Assembly: GCA_018806915.1 (NCBI GenBank)
Contig: JAGKQI010000085.1
Span: forward strand, 124,001-188,000
Direction of reading: 5' to 3'
From: Phytophthora colocasiae
Lineage: Eukaryota > Oomycota > Peronosporomycetes > Peronosporales > Peronosporaceae
DNA length: 64,000 nt
This document shows positions 21,073-31,500 of the stretch, in pieces (position 1 is the first letter of the stretch; every line of letters starts with the position of its first letter). The translations under genes and the position numbers were made by a program. The notes under the pieces are model-generated. The model made no database searches. It saw nothing but the letters and a program-made list of their open reading frames with translations, and was not told where the DNA came from.

Positions 21073-21606
21073 CACTCATCAAAGTGTCCAAACACGAATT
21101 GGTTGCTTCTGTTGCTTTCCTTGCTTTTCATTCATCTCTACACTGTACAGATATTCTCATCCATCACCGCTGCCCTGAACAAATCTCTACCTTGTCTATG
21201 GCGACGGCTTCGTCCTCGGTTAATGGGTGGAGAGCTCCGATGATCTGACGTCACGCGGTTCTCTACACCCACTGCACTACCTGTGTCCGGCCACATACGT
21301 CCATCTTCGTGCATCCCATCGGTGTGTATCTAACGTTTCGTAGCAATCTTTTGTGTACTGCAACACTTATTAGGACATTTCTCCGGACACAGCTCCTCTG
21401 ACACCGGTTCACCAAGCAGCTTTTGTCGAACTTAACCGAGATCTCCAAGCAGAATTCCAACTGATGGGCACTTTGAGCCAATGGTCTGCTTGGAGCCGCG
21501 CGAGCCCTCCAACGCCGCCCTCGAGCCGCAGACAGTGATTTCCAAGTTTGCGGCGTAAGAAGCAGACCAACCCCCTCCCCCTTCCCTCAACTTGAGAAGA
21601 TTTGAA
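21073..21606. other. Intergenic region
   Basis: 3' flank of the membrane-protein gene and 5' flank of the PDH gene. A pyrimidine-rich tract just before 21607 is the probable promoter/5' UTR of the latter. No ORF or RNA gene was recognised. Confidence 0.5.
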
Positions 21607-22774
21607 ATGGCTCTCCGTCGTGTCCTGACCACCACCAAGGCCTTCAAGGCGGCCCCGAGCGTTATGCGTCGCTCTATGGCCACTGTCGCTGACGAGATGA
21701 CTGTGCGTGACGCTCTGAACACGGCCATGGACGAGGAACTGGCCCGTGATGACGAGGTCTTCCTGATGGGCGAGGAGGTCGCCGAGTACAACGGCGCCTA
21801 CAAGGTGTCCAAGGGCCTGTGGGAGAAGTACGGCGACAAGCGTATCATTGACACGCCCATCACGGAGCAGGGCTTCACGGGTCTGGCTGTCGGTGCCGCC
21901 TACCACAACACTAAGCCTATTGTGGAATTCATGACGTTCAACTTCGCCATGCAGGCTATCGACCAGATCATTAACTCGGCCGCCAAGCAGTTCTACATGT
22001 CCAACGGCGACATTCACGTGCCCATCGTCTTCCGTGGCTCCAACGGCCCCGCTGCCGGTGTTGGTATGTATCTTTGCTTTATTTCTTTACAATTCAGGAA
22101 CTGAAAGCTTGGATTCTAACTGCTATTTGTTGCTGTGGTTCTTCCCATCAGCCGCCCAGCACTCGCAGTGCTACGCCGCCTGGTACGGCAGCGTTCCCGG
22201 CCTCAAGGTTGTGTCCCCGTACGACTCGGAGGACGCCCGTGGTCTGCTTAAGGCTGCCATCCGCGACCCGAACCCGGTTGTCGTGCTTGAGAACGAGCTT
22301 CTGTACGGTGTCTCGTTCCCTGTCTCCAAGGAGGCTCAGGACAAGGACTTTGTGATTGAGTTTGGCAAGGCCAAGATCATGAAGCCTGGCAAGGACGTGA
22401 CCCTGGTGGCCTTCTCCCGTATGGTGGGCGAGGCCCTTGAGGCTGCTGCTGCCCTTGCTAAGGAGGGCATTGACGCGGAGGTGATCAACCTCCGTTCTAT
22501 CCGCCCGTTCGACCGTCAGGCTATCATTGACTCTGTGAAGAAGACCAACCGCATCGTTTCCATTGAGGAGGGCTGGGGCCAGAGCGGCATTGGTGCTGAG
22601 ATTGCCGGTATCATTATGGAGACTGAGGCTTTCGACTACCTGGATGCTCCTCTTGAGCGTGTGACCGGCACGGATGTGCCCATGCCGTACGCTGAGAACC
22701 TGGAGAAGGTGTGCCTGCCGCAGGTTGAGGACGTCATTGCTGCCGCCAAGCGCACCCTGGCGCGCAACCTGTAA
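21607..22774 (+). CDS. PDHB: Pyruvate dehydrogenase E1 component subunit beta, mitochondrial
   Basis: Two exons, 21607-22063 and 22152-22774, joined across an 88-nt GT-AG intron. Removing it restores [19 protein letters not shown]. The product is 359 aa, the usual length. Residues 1-20 are a basic, Ser/Thr-bearing mitochondrial presequence. The transketolase pyrimidine-binding domain follows ([44 protein letters not shown]), then the C-terminal domain ([12 protein letters not shown]). It forms the alpha2beta2 E1 that decarboxylates pyruvate with TPP in the mitochondrial PDH complex. The exons are strongly C-ending at third positions, as in a highly expressed gene. The ATG at 21607 is the only one upstream of the conserved region. 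Confidence 0.97.
22064..22151 (+). other. Intron of PDHB (88 nt)
   Basis: GTATGT donor and CAG acceptor after a pyrimidine-rich tract. It is required to keep the conserved frame. Confidence 0.9.
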
Positions 22775-23267
22775 GCTGAGCGCTTCTTTATATTGGAGGA
22801 GCAGACCATGGACAACGTCGTCGCCCCCACCTCGATCTGAGCTCAAGAATCTCGCGCTATCAAGGAAAGCAGGGCGAGGACTGAGCGTGTACTCACTCAC
22901 AACTTCGCAGCAACAAGCATCGTGCGCACGAGCAAGAAAGAGTGGAGTGGTTGACAGTAGCAAGGGTGTAACTAATGGAACCCGATAGACCACAACGTAC
23001 GTGATTTACTGTACAAACGTCCGATCCTGTAGAGTTTGCCATGTCGATTCCTATGCAGCAGCAATTGACAAGCGGGTGACATAAGCTGCATTTCTGGAGG
23101 TACCCTGCCATGCACTTGATGAGTGCCTTGCATCATGATCTGTGGTAATTTATTGCGTGGCACAATAATTCTAGGACGGAATGAGTTGATTAACTACAGC
23201 GTAAGTGGATTTCTTATCTGTGTGATTCTATCTCAAGATTCTAAACCTGCGGATGTTGTTTGTCCTT
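22775..23267. other. Intergenic region between PDHB and the LINE remnant
   Basis: 3' UTR and flank of PDHB. No ORF with protein-like features, RNA gene or repeat was recognised. Confidence 0.5.
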
Positions 23268-23880
23268 TCAGAGATTATATCGTCGTTGATTCAAACCCAG
23301 TTTTCGAGTTAGATCTAGTTCAACTGCGTGGTGGTAGATACACAGTAGTTGGCAGTGCTTCTTGAAGGAATTTTGCAGGTTGGCGATATTTGGCGTTTGA
23401 GCTAATGTTTGACGGAAGTGAATGTCGTTCCAAAGTCTCCAAACCGCATGAAACACAATAGCTGTTTGAACTTTCCACAGTATAAGAAGTACTTTTTGGT
23501 TCCTCCTCCAGGTGCTTTGAATTTTACGAGGCTGCAGAAAAAGCAACAATCGCATAGTCAATGACGACCGAAAGAAACATTTCCATGGAGTCCATATCAG
23601 GAGCCATGTTGAAGTCAATGCTGGACACGCAAAAAGGTAATGCTCAATTGTTTCGATTGAGCGGCAGCTTGGACGCACACATTCTTGAATTGTCGGATTT
23701 CGTGAGCCCACAATTAAGTCTCCGAAAATTTCGGAGTCCGAAATACAATCGCAGCATCACATCATGCACCAAACCCTCGGAGCGATAGTAAGCTGGACTT
23801 CGGGCTTCCAGTAGTCTTCATATCTTTCATTCGCGGGTAAAACACCACGATTCGTGATTCTCGAAAGTGTTTTTAGGGTA
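23268..23880 (-). mobile_element. LINE (non-LTR retrotransposon) 3' remnant with zf-RVT domain
   Basis: The minus-strand frame 23711-23268 encodes the C-terminal zinc-binding region typical of LINE reverse transcriptases: spaced Cys residues, then ETIEHYLFACPALTSTW, then a Trp-rich segment (ILWKVQTAIVFHAVWRLWND). A related peptide in another frame up to about 23880 (ANERYEDYWKPEVQLTIAPRVW) precedes it, with stops between. RT and endonuclease are absent. It is an old 5'-truncated, frameshifted copy. Confidence 0.7.
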
Positions 23881-23937
23881 GAATGACATGTATTTCCTTG
23901 ACTGACTGAAGCCAGCCATTGTTTAAGTAGAGCCGTG

Positions 23938-25053
23938 TCAAATCGCTTCAGCCTCCAAGATACTGCGGTGAAACAGATCCATTTTGTCGCCTAGGGACAG
24001 ATTTTCCGACCAAAAATCTGGAAAGTCGTATGATGCATCACTTTGACCCTTCTTCAGGGCAACAATGCGCGCCAGTCTTGCCTGAAGATTCAAACATCGA
24101 TAAAAAGGTCGTTCTATGCCAGCAAACACCAGAGCACTGCCATCCATGTCACCAAATGTCGTATTCATATCAAAGTGGTAAGGTTCCTCCATCAATGAGA
24201 TGCAATCGACGAGCTGTGCTGTTTGCTCATCACTAAGCACCTTTTCGTTCTTCATCTCGTCCTCGTGGTCCTCGATGACGGTATCAATGAGCCGGGTGTC
24301 TCGGATGCTTTCGTCCCATAGCTTTAAACGGAAGGTGTCAGTGGCATCTCGAATGAAGCTGATTTTGAAATGATCGAAAGAGTATCCCAACGGCTTGAAC
24401 AGCAACAAACCATTCCTAACGTCATCAATATCCGAGATTTGCATCAACTCCAGTGACAAATATTCGTTGCTGCGCCGAAACAAATGCGTTGCACTTACAA
24501 GTGCCTTAGGGAAACTGAGGTCGAGAAGCATACATCGTAACCAGGTCTCATCTCGGCGATAGCATCCATAAAAGCTGCCCAGATTGTCCTTAAAGTGTGA
24601 CTTCCGTTCAGTCACAGTCGATGGGGCCATCGTGAGCACATGTAGAAACATTGTTGCCAGAAGATCCTTGGCTTGAAAGCTACCATTTTCTAGCCCCACA
24701 AGTACATGAATCTGGCGATGTACTGGAGGATCCATTCCAAACAGAGCATCTGCTAGCGAGTCAGCTGCGGGTAATTCTCGTTCTTCTTTCGTTAGGTCTG
24801 AGATGAGAGCAGTACGCTTGCTCCCCTTCAGCTTCTTAACATCTTCGGATTCAGAACTGAGCCACTGGTTGTCCTTTGTCTTCGCCAGGAAAAGTTGCAA
24901 CATGTCTTCTCGATCATACCACAGCTGTTCAGCGAGCATTTCCTTCAAGAGGCCCACCGTCTTCCATTTCTCGACGACGACAGCGAATATGCGCCCCCTT
25001 TCAACTGTGATGCAAATCAGCTGGAACAGCTCTGGTGGGCACGAAGGAGACAT
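23938..25053 (-). CDS. Crinkler (CRN) family effector, 371 aa
   Basis: ATG at 25053, intact. Residues 10-50 are the ubiquitin-like CRN N-terminus (FQLICITVERG, TVGLLKEML), followed by LQLFLAK at 52-58, the defining motif. The DWL-like region (NQWLSSESEDVKKLKG) follows, then IHVLVG at 115-120 in the place of HVLVxxP. The C-terminal domain (about 125-371) resembles the HNH_2-type CRN domain: Cys 174, ATHLF with His 190, VRNGLLLFKPL with Asn 214, and FDHF at 226-229. The position where such nucleases usually carry the second His is Gly. CRNs are delivered to plant nuclei; some trigger or suppress cell death. There is no classical signal peptide, as is common for CRNs. A second copy lies inverted at 38206-39391. 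Confidence 0.9.
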   Translation of the reverse strand: MSPSCPPELFQLICITVERGRIFAVVVEKWKTVGLLKEMLAEQLWYDREDMLQLFLAKTKDNQWLSSESEDVKKLKGSKRTALISDLTKEERELPAADSLADALFGMDPPVHRQIHVLVGLENGSFQAKDLLATMFLHVLTMAPSTVTERKSHFKDNLGSFYGCYRRDETWLRCMLLDLSFPKALVSATHLFRRSNEYLSLELMQISDIDDVRNGLLLFKPLGYSFDHFKISFIRDATDTFRLKLWDESIRDTRLIDTVIEDHEDEMKNEKVLSDEQTAQLVDCISLMEEPYHFDMNTTFGDMDGSALVFAGIERPFYRCLNLQARLARIVALKKGQSDASYDFPDFWSENLSLGDKMDLFHRSILEAEAI

Positions 25054-25199
25054 CAGTTCTTTAGGTGGTGGATTCTGAAATGGGCCTTTGGTGGAAGGGG
25101 ATTAATTCCGAGTACCAGTGGCCGGATCCCGAGTACACCAACCGACTTTGAGAGGTTTTGCTAAACGAATTGAGGTCAGTTCGTACCGGTACTTTTGCG

Positions 25200-25580
25200 G
25201 TTTTACTAGCTCACAACAACTCGAGAACAAGCCAAGCGCGGCGGAGCACGCGGGCTTAGCAACGCTGCCGATGGATCAAGCGAAGGCGAAGCCGGAGCGG
25301 GCTTAGGGTCTGCACTCGCGAGCGTAGCGAGCTGCTAGGGGTGGCTGGGATCGCGCGGAGCGCGTAGCTGGGCAGTAAAGGACGGCAGAGAGAGGACAAG
25401 CGCGGTGGAGAACGCTCGCTGGTGGTTTAATGCTCCGTGTGCGAAGCACACGGGCTTAAACCCCAGCGCTGTCGACGGATCAAGCGAAGGCGAAGCCGGA
25501 GCGGGCTTAGGCTGGCGGTTTAACGCTCCGTGTGCGGAGCACGCGGGCTTAAACCCCAGTATTACGGACAATAAATGAGT
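25200..25580. repeat. GC-rich hairpin repeat block
   Basis: Interspersed repeats with nested palindromes. CGTGTGC-GAA-GCACACG at about 25436 recurs as CGTGTGC-GGA-GCACGCG about 93 bp later, each followed by GGCTTAAACCCCAG. GGATCAAGCGAAGGCGAAGC occurs at 25273 and 25477. CTCGCGAGCGTAGCGAG and CGCGCGGAGCGCG are further hairpins. The minus-strand ORF here only translates the repeat. It lies between CRN and the MULE end. Confidence 0.75.
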
Positions 25581-26866
25581 TAAATTAATGAATGCTTCGT
25601 TATGGCTGAGCGGCATTCTGCCAGGTTTCCCTGGTACTTTTTTCGCAACCGTTGGAGTCCAGTATTATAATTCTGGAAACACTCACGATTCTGTCCTGTA
25701 TACATCCAGGATTTTTACGTAATATTCGTTTTTTTCCGAAGTAGTTTTCTTTCGTTTATTTCCGAAGTAGTTTTTCTAACCATTTCAGCTTTGACCGCGA
25801 GGACGAGAGGCCACGGCGCAGTGCGATGGGCATGACTACGCGGAGCGGACGTGCAGCAGACGCTCCTGGTGCGACTAGCGATGGTGCGTGCAGAGTTCAT
25901 TTGCGATACAATTGATTTAGAGGATAGAGGTGGCTAATACGTGGTTACTGTGCGCGTAGTGTATGAAACAATGGAGGAATTGACCGGTGGTGATGTTTCC
26001 GAAGAGGAATTAGGCGAAAGTGACGATGAAGATGATGCCGGGCAACCAGATGATGATTCAGATGACTCCGTAGAGGAGGTGCGCGATTCACATGGTGCAG
26101 TAATGGTGGCTGTGGAAGGTCCTGATGTGTATCACGCCAGTTGGGAGGCGTGGCTCAGCTATTTTACTGGCTACTGTGAGCGCACGTTACAAGTGCTGCC
26201 TGTGAAAGAGACTATGTCTCGAGTGGAGAGAAACAAGCGATTGTTGCGCACGAAGAAAGGTGCGGACGCTTCACAACTAATTCCACCCGAGATTGAACCG
26301 TACCAGCGGACGTACATATGTACGCATGGTTGGCGGAAGCGCAAGTCTCGGAGCGAAGGAAGCCGGCCTCGTCAACACATCCGACTAACGGATTGTCCGT
26401 TTCGGTTTGTCGTGCAGTGGAATGTCAAGAAAAAGGAGTTGGAAGTGAAAAATGGTCATTTCGTTCACAACCACCAAGTTTCTGCGCGCGCTTTTGCTAC
26501 ATATCCGTCGTCTCGTGGTGTGGATAGCGCTTTAGTGAGTGCTCGGGTGGATGGAATGCTGGCTGTCGGTGCTAAGAGGTCCAGAATCTACGATTATTTA
26601 CTGGAGCACGACCAAAATGTACTCCAAGTTGATGTGGATAACTTGGTCCGTGCTCATTCGGCCTCTCTTGTCGGCGGTGATGATAATGAAGCCACTGCGC
26701 GCGAACTGGCAAGCTTTGCCGCAACTGACAAGGAGAATATTTCCTCTGTAGCTGAAACTGCGGTTGGTGAGACTGGTGTTATATCTTTGGCTACTGCGCA
26801 CATGCGCCGGATCTTTAGTCGCTTCAGTGAACTTCTTCTCGTCGACTGCAGTCATAAGACCAATCG

Positions 26867-26944
26867 GTACGTTCATTTATATCATCCAGAATTTCACCAG
26901 GATTTTTTCAGGATTTAACAGGATTATTTTCATGTTTACTGCAG
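26867..26944 (+). other. MULE transposase intron 1 (78 nt) with CAGGATT motifs
   Basis: GTACG donor and CTGCAG acceptor. Removal joins the first catalytic Asp region (DCSHKTNR) to YNYQLL. The intron contains three close variants of CCAGGATT/CAGGATT, the same word found in the terminal regions of this transposon. Confidence 0.8.
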
Positions 26945-27155
26945 ATACAACTACCAACTACTTACGTTCATGTGTATGAACGAGTTCGGCGAAGGATCTG
27001 TCGTGCAGCATTCTCTATTGGAAGCGAATGGAGACTGGCATATGGATAAAGCAATTAGCCACTTCAAAAGGTCTCATCCTACCAAGATAAATTTGCTTCG
27101 AGTGATTATTGTGGATAAAGACATGAATGAGATTCGTGTGCTCGAGGAGCACTTT

Positions 27156-27567
27156 TGTAACGGGGTTACACGGCGCTGCGCGCCTTGGCTACAATAGGTG
27201 TGGTATACACCATCCAGGTCACAAGTCACAGATCCGTGTACAACACATAGTGTTTCTCACACGTCACACATGTAGCCAGTTGCTGGTTGTTAGCTCAGAG
27301 CCACACATTACATTTGATTAGGATTTAGTATGTTAGATACTAAATCCGTTACATTCAGGATTAGGGCAATAAAATAAATAAAAATCAGTTTGCATTTTAC
27401 ATAATTAGTGTTAGTTCCTTTATTATAGGGACACTGATTGTGAGAGTCCCGTATTTAGTGGACTACTTGGTTCTTGTATAGAACCGAAGGCTAGTGCCTT
27501 GCAAGCAGGACTCTACGAGTCAACCCAACTTCCTCTGTGCCGTGCACACCTACGCAGCCCCGCTGCA
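27156..27567 (+). repeat. 5' LTR of Gypsy C
   Basis: 412 bp, same as 34624-35035. It begins with the palindrome TGTAAC-GGG-GTTACA and contains a strong inverted repeat, GGATTTAGTAT-GTTAG-ATACTAAATCC, at 27321-27347. Confidence 0.97.
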
Positions 27568-27569
27568 TC

Positions 27570-27586
27570 TGGTAGCACTAGTAGTC
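27570..27586 (+). other. Primer-binding site of Gypsy C
   Basis: Two bases after the 5' LTR the sequence reads TGGTAGCACTAGTAGTC, starting with TGG as required for a tRNA CCA end. The tRNA was not identified. Confidence 0.55.
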
Positions 27587-27624
27587 AATCCAACTCCTGA
27601 GTTGAAGACTGTTTCTCTGTGAGA

Positions 27625-28596
27625 ATGGAGCCAGAAGCATACGCTCACTTGACTCCGAGTCAGCGGGACACGCTTAACAAGCTTACGTCCTTGCTGGGCC
27701 CTGAAGGTATGGCGCACCTTGCGTCTCAAGGGCCGGAGGCCGTCAACGCGCGCCTGGAGGCATTTGCCTCGTACGAGAACGCTCTCGTTGAGCACATTCA
27801 GCGGAATGTAAAAGGAGTTAATCCCGCTCCGAGAGCTAAGCCCGTCACGCTCAGCGTGAAGACCTTTCACGGGCACGAAGGAGAGAACCTCCTATTGTGG
27901 ACCCGAGAGGTCGAGATGGCCATGGGGGCCGCTATGCTCCAGTTGGAAGGCCAACGCGTGGCGTTCGCCATCTCTAAGCTCGAAGGTCGAGCACGAGAAT
28001 GGGCCTTGACGTCTGGGACGTCGGTAGAAATGGCCTTCCCCACTTGGGGTGAGCTTAAGGCCAAACTTACGCAAGTATTTGCTCCACCTAACCAGGCGTA
28101 TCGCGTGCGGTCACGCTTCCTCGCTTGCCGACAGGGCAAGAAGGACCTGGTGGACTATGTCCAAGAGCTGCGCACGCTCATTGCCGGCATGGCTGCCGAT
28201 CCTCTACCTGAGGTGGTCACTGTGACTATCTTCATGGAAGGTCTGAGAGCTGGCGTGGCCAGGACGGGAGGCATTCCGTCAGAATCCTCGCACCTTCGAG
28301 GACGCTGTTAGCGTGGCATTGAATGCTGAACACAACTTTAAGTTGTCGAGGGTCGGTGCTAATAGCACAGGGTCCGGGGACCTGAACCCATGGACCTCAG
28401 CTATGCTGAAGATGAAGTAGCCGAGCTACGAGCTGCGGTGCAGCGTATGAGCACTCGTCGGTGCTACACGTGTGGTAGTCCCACACACCTGAGGCCCAAC
28501 TGCCCTCTGCGCAAAGAGCGCGCCGGCCAGAATGGCCGCAACCCTGTCGCGGGTCCCGCTTTGGGCTCTGCCCAGGACAACGACGGCTCCCAGTAG
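27625..28596 (+). pseudogene. Gypsy C gag (two compensating frame breaks)
   Basis: Starts at ATG 27625. Capsid-like domain ([20 protein letters not shown], then [14 protein letters not shown] and [16 protein letters not shown]). The frame is lost near 28268 (one extra G in GGGAGG) and regained near 28388 (one base missing before MDLSYAED). The segment between continues in another frame as [21 protein letters not shown] single CCHC knuckle, CYTCGSPTHLRPNC, lies near the end. Confidence 0.85.
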
Positions 28597-31500
28597 ACGC
28601 GGGGCGGTCTACTGGGAAGAACTGAGTTCTGCAGTGCGTGAGAGGCACTGGGGCTCAGCCCCGAAGAGCTCCGTGCTCTTGAACACGGAACGTGTGAGCA
28701 AGCAGGGCTTGCTGGTCGTCCATGTGGACGTGAAGGGCTTCGAGAAGCCGTGGATCGTGTTGATCGATTCAGGAGCGTCTGGCAACTACGTCAGACGCTC
28801 CACCGTTGAGGGTAGTCAGCAATATGCTGAGGCGCTTCGAGCGCGAAGAGGTGACACCGTCACTGTCCGTCTAGCGACGGGCGTCCGTGTCACGACAGCC
28901 AAGGTCCCGATGGACCTACGGCTGAAGTTCCTGGACTTCGACAGCGTGGAACGCTGCTTGGTCTTGGACCTGGATTCGAGGTACGACCTCATCCTTGGTA
29001 TGGCGTGGCTGGAGCGCCACGAGCCATGGATCGACTGGAGGTCGAAGACCTTAGGTGCTACGCACTTCTCTCCTAGTGGAGCTTTGGCGAGTCATGAACC
29101 CACCTCTGCTAGGAAGCAGAAGCGCTATTGGCGCGAGCATCGAGCCGAGTCGGTAATGATGCTGGAAGTCGGTGTGTCCGAGTTAGTGGACAGCACCGAG
29201 TGCGAGGATCGCAGCCCTGTTGAGCGCATAGCGCTGGTTGGCAGTGAGTCAACGTGTGGGCAAAGCTCACGTAACCCGAGTGACGCCGGTCATGGACCGT
29301 CACTGGATGCCGATGGCATCGGGCCTTACCAGGCCGTGAACTGTGGGGCGGCACGTACTCCGTCGAGTGATACTGGTCGTGGACCAAGTCGATCGCTGAG
29401 TGTCTCTGACACTGGACCTGTTACGGTCATTGATTGTGCAGCGGCACGTACTCCGCTGAGCGGCATCGGTCGTCGACCGAGTGGATCGCTGAGTGTCCCT
29501 GACACTGGGCCGAGAGAGGCCGAAACTTGTGCGACGGCACGTACTCCGTCGAGTAGACGATCTTCGGCTAGGCGAAGACGTCGTAAGGCCCTTCGGGCGA
29601 GACGCTCTGCGTCTGAGTCATCCGTGACGTCAAGTGCCGACGCACCGGAGGGCTGTGGGCAGCTATACACTCTGGTTGATGGAGTGGGCGGTAGTGCCGA
29701 AGGCAGTGTCCTGCTGGACGACTTGCCAAGTGTTGACAAGCTCCTTGAGGCTAGAAGAGATGTCCTTCGCCGACTTTGGCGATGCCTTGAAGGCTGGCGA
29801 ATTCGCCGAGGTGGTCATCGTTCGACCTGAGGAGGAGTTAAACTCGTCGTCCCTCGTTGACGAGTCCGTCTTGGCCGAAGTCAAGAAGGCGTTGAACGCC
29901 AGGAGTGGATCGGAGATCCTCAAGAATCCCTCGGATCCCTTCCACTCCTTGCTGAAGGAATATGGAGACGTTGTCTCGAAGGAACCACCGAGTGGCCTGC
30001 CTCCCGACCGAGGCGTTCGTCATGAGATCGACTTAGTTCCCGGAACTAAGTACTGCGTGACCCGACAGTGGCCTCTTCCTAAAGAGCAATGCGACGTCAT
30101 TGACGCCTTCTTCCGTGCGAAGCACGCGGCGGGTCTCGTGCGCGAGAGCAAGTCTCCGCATTCCGCGCCAACGTTCTGTGTCAGAAAGCCGAATGGCTAG
30201 TGGCGTATCGTTCACGCTTTTAACAAGCTCAACACTGCCACGATTCCGGCGCAGACGCCGATTCCTAGGAAGGATGTTCTTCAGAACAACATGGTGGGTT
30301 GCACCATGTACAGTGCACTCGACTTAGTCGATGGGTACTATCAGCTGCTCATGCGAGCCAGTGATATTCCGCTTACAGCGGTGAGCACCCCGAGCGGTAT
30401 GCTCTGGGAGTGGCTCGTCATGCCCCAAGGGCTCTCGAACGCGCCCGCAACGTTCAATCGTCTAGTGACGCAGCTGTTCAGGCCCCTACGGGCATTCGCA
30501 CAAACGTACTTTGACGACGTGTTCGTCCACAGTCAGGCCGAACACGGCAAGACTGACGTTGAGGTGCACGTGGAACACGTGAGAGCTGTGCTCGAGTGCA
30601 TGCGCACGAACAAGCTGTACGCCAACGCAGACAAGTGCGTCTTTGGCGCGGAAGAAATCCCCTTCCTAGGGTGCTTCATTGGGAAGCATGGCCTTCGTGC
30701 TGATCCAGCAAAGGTCAAGGCCATTGTGGATTGGCCGGTTCCCTTGAACCAGAAGGACTTGCGTAAGTGGCTGGGTTTGGCCAACTACTTGCACAAGTAC
30801 AGCGAGAACTACGCTGAGTTGGCTCGGCCACTGACGGATCTCCTTAAGAAGGATGCCGAGTGGGTATGGCGTGCCGAGCACGAGAATGCGTTCACTTGTA
30901 TCAAGGATAGCCTGCTTCAGGCACCGATACTGGCGCTGCCAGACCCCGCTCGTCCGTTTATTGTCGTCTGTGACGCCTCTGACTTTGCCATCGGCAGTGC
31001 TTTGCTACAAGCGGACGCCGAAGGGCGCGAACGCGTCATTGCGTTTGAGTCGCGACAGCTCAAGGCTGCTGAGAAGAACTATCCAGTTCATGACAAGGAG
31101 CTACTTGCGATGAAGTACGCTCTCGTCAAATTCAGGGTTCACCTGCTCGGCTCCAAGCCGTTTGTGATCTACACGGATCATGCGTCACTACGCACAGCGA
31201 CGCAGTCGCCTCACCTCTCGCAGAGGATGGCCCGATGGCTCTCCTTCTTTGCGGAGTATAACTTCGAGGTGAAGTACAAGCCTGGCAGGCAGAACGTCCT
31301 CGCTGACGCGTTATCACGTCGCCCGGACTATGAGTTATCTCATGTCACCTCGGTGACGTCGTCCGTGACGGACATGGTTCGAGCAGCGTACGCTCAGGAC
31401 GACTCTTGTGTCGCGTTGCTCCAAGCTCTGGGGAGCGATGAGTTTAAAGACTCAAAGGTGACTCTGTCACGACGCCTAAAGGCGAGACTCCAACGCTACA

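Noticed and set aside
25335..25616. Minus-strand 93-codon ORF
   Set aside because: It only translates the hairpin repeats (the peptide itself repeats in step with the DNA) and has no independent support.
25645..25650. 3-bp ACC as target duplication of the MULE
   Set aside because: It assumed TIRs starting at GTTGG; the perfect 10-bp TACTTTTTTC on both sides fits MULE biology better.
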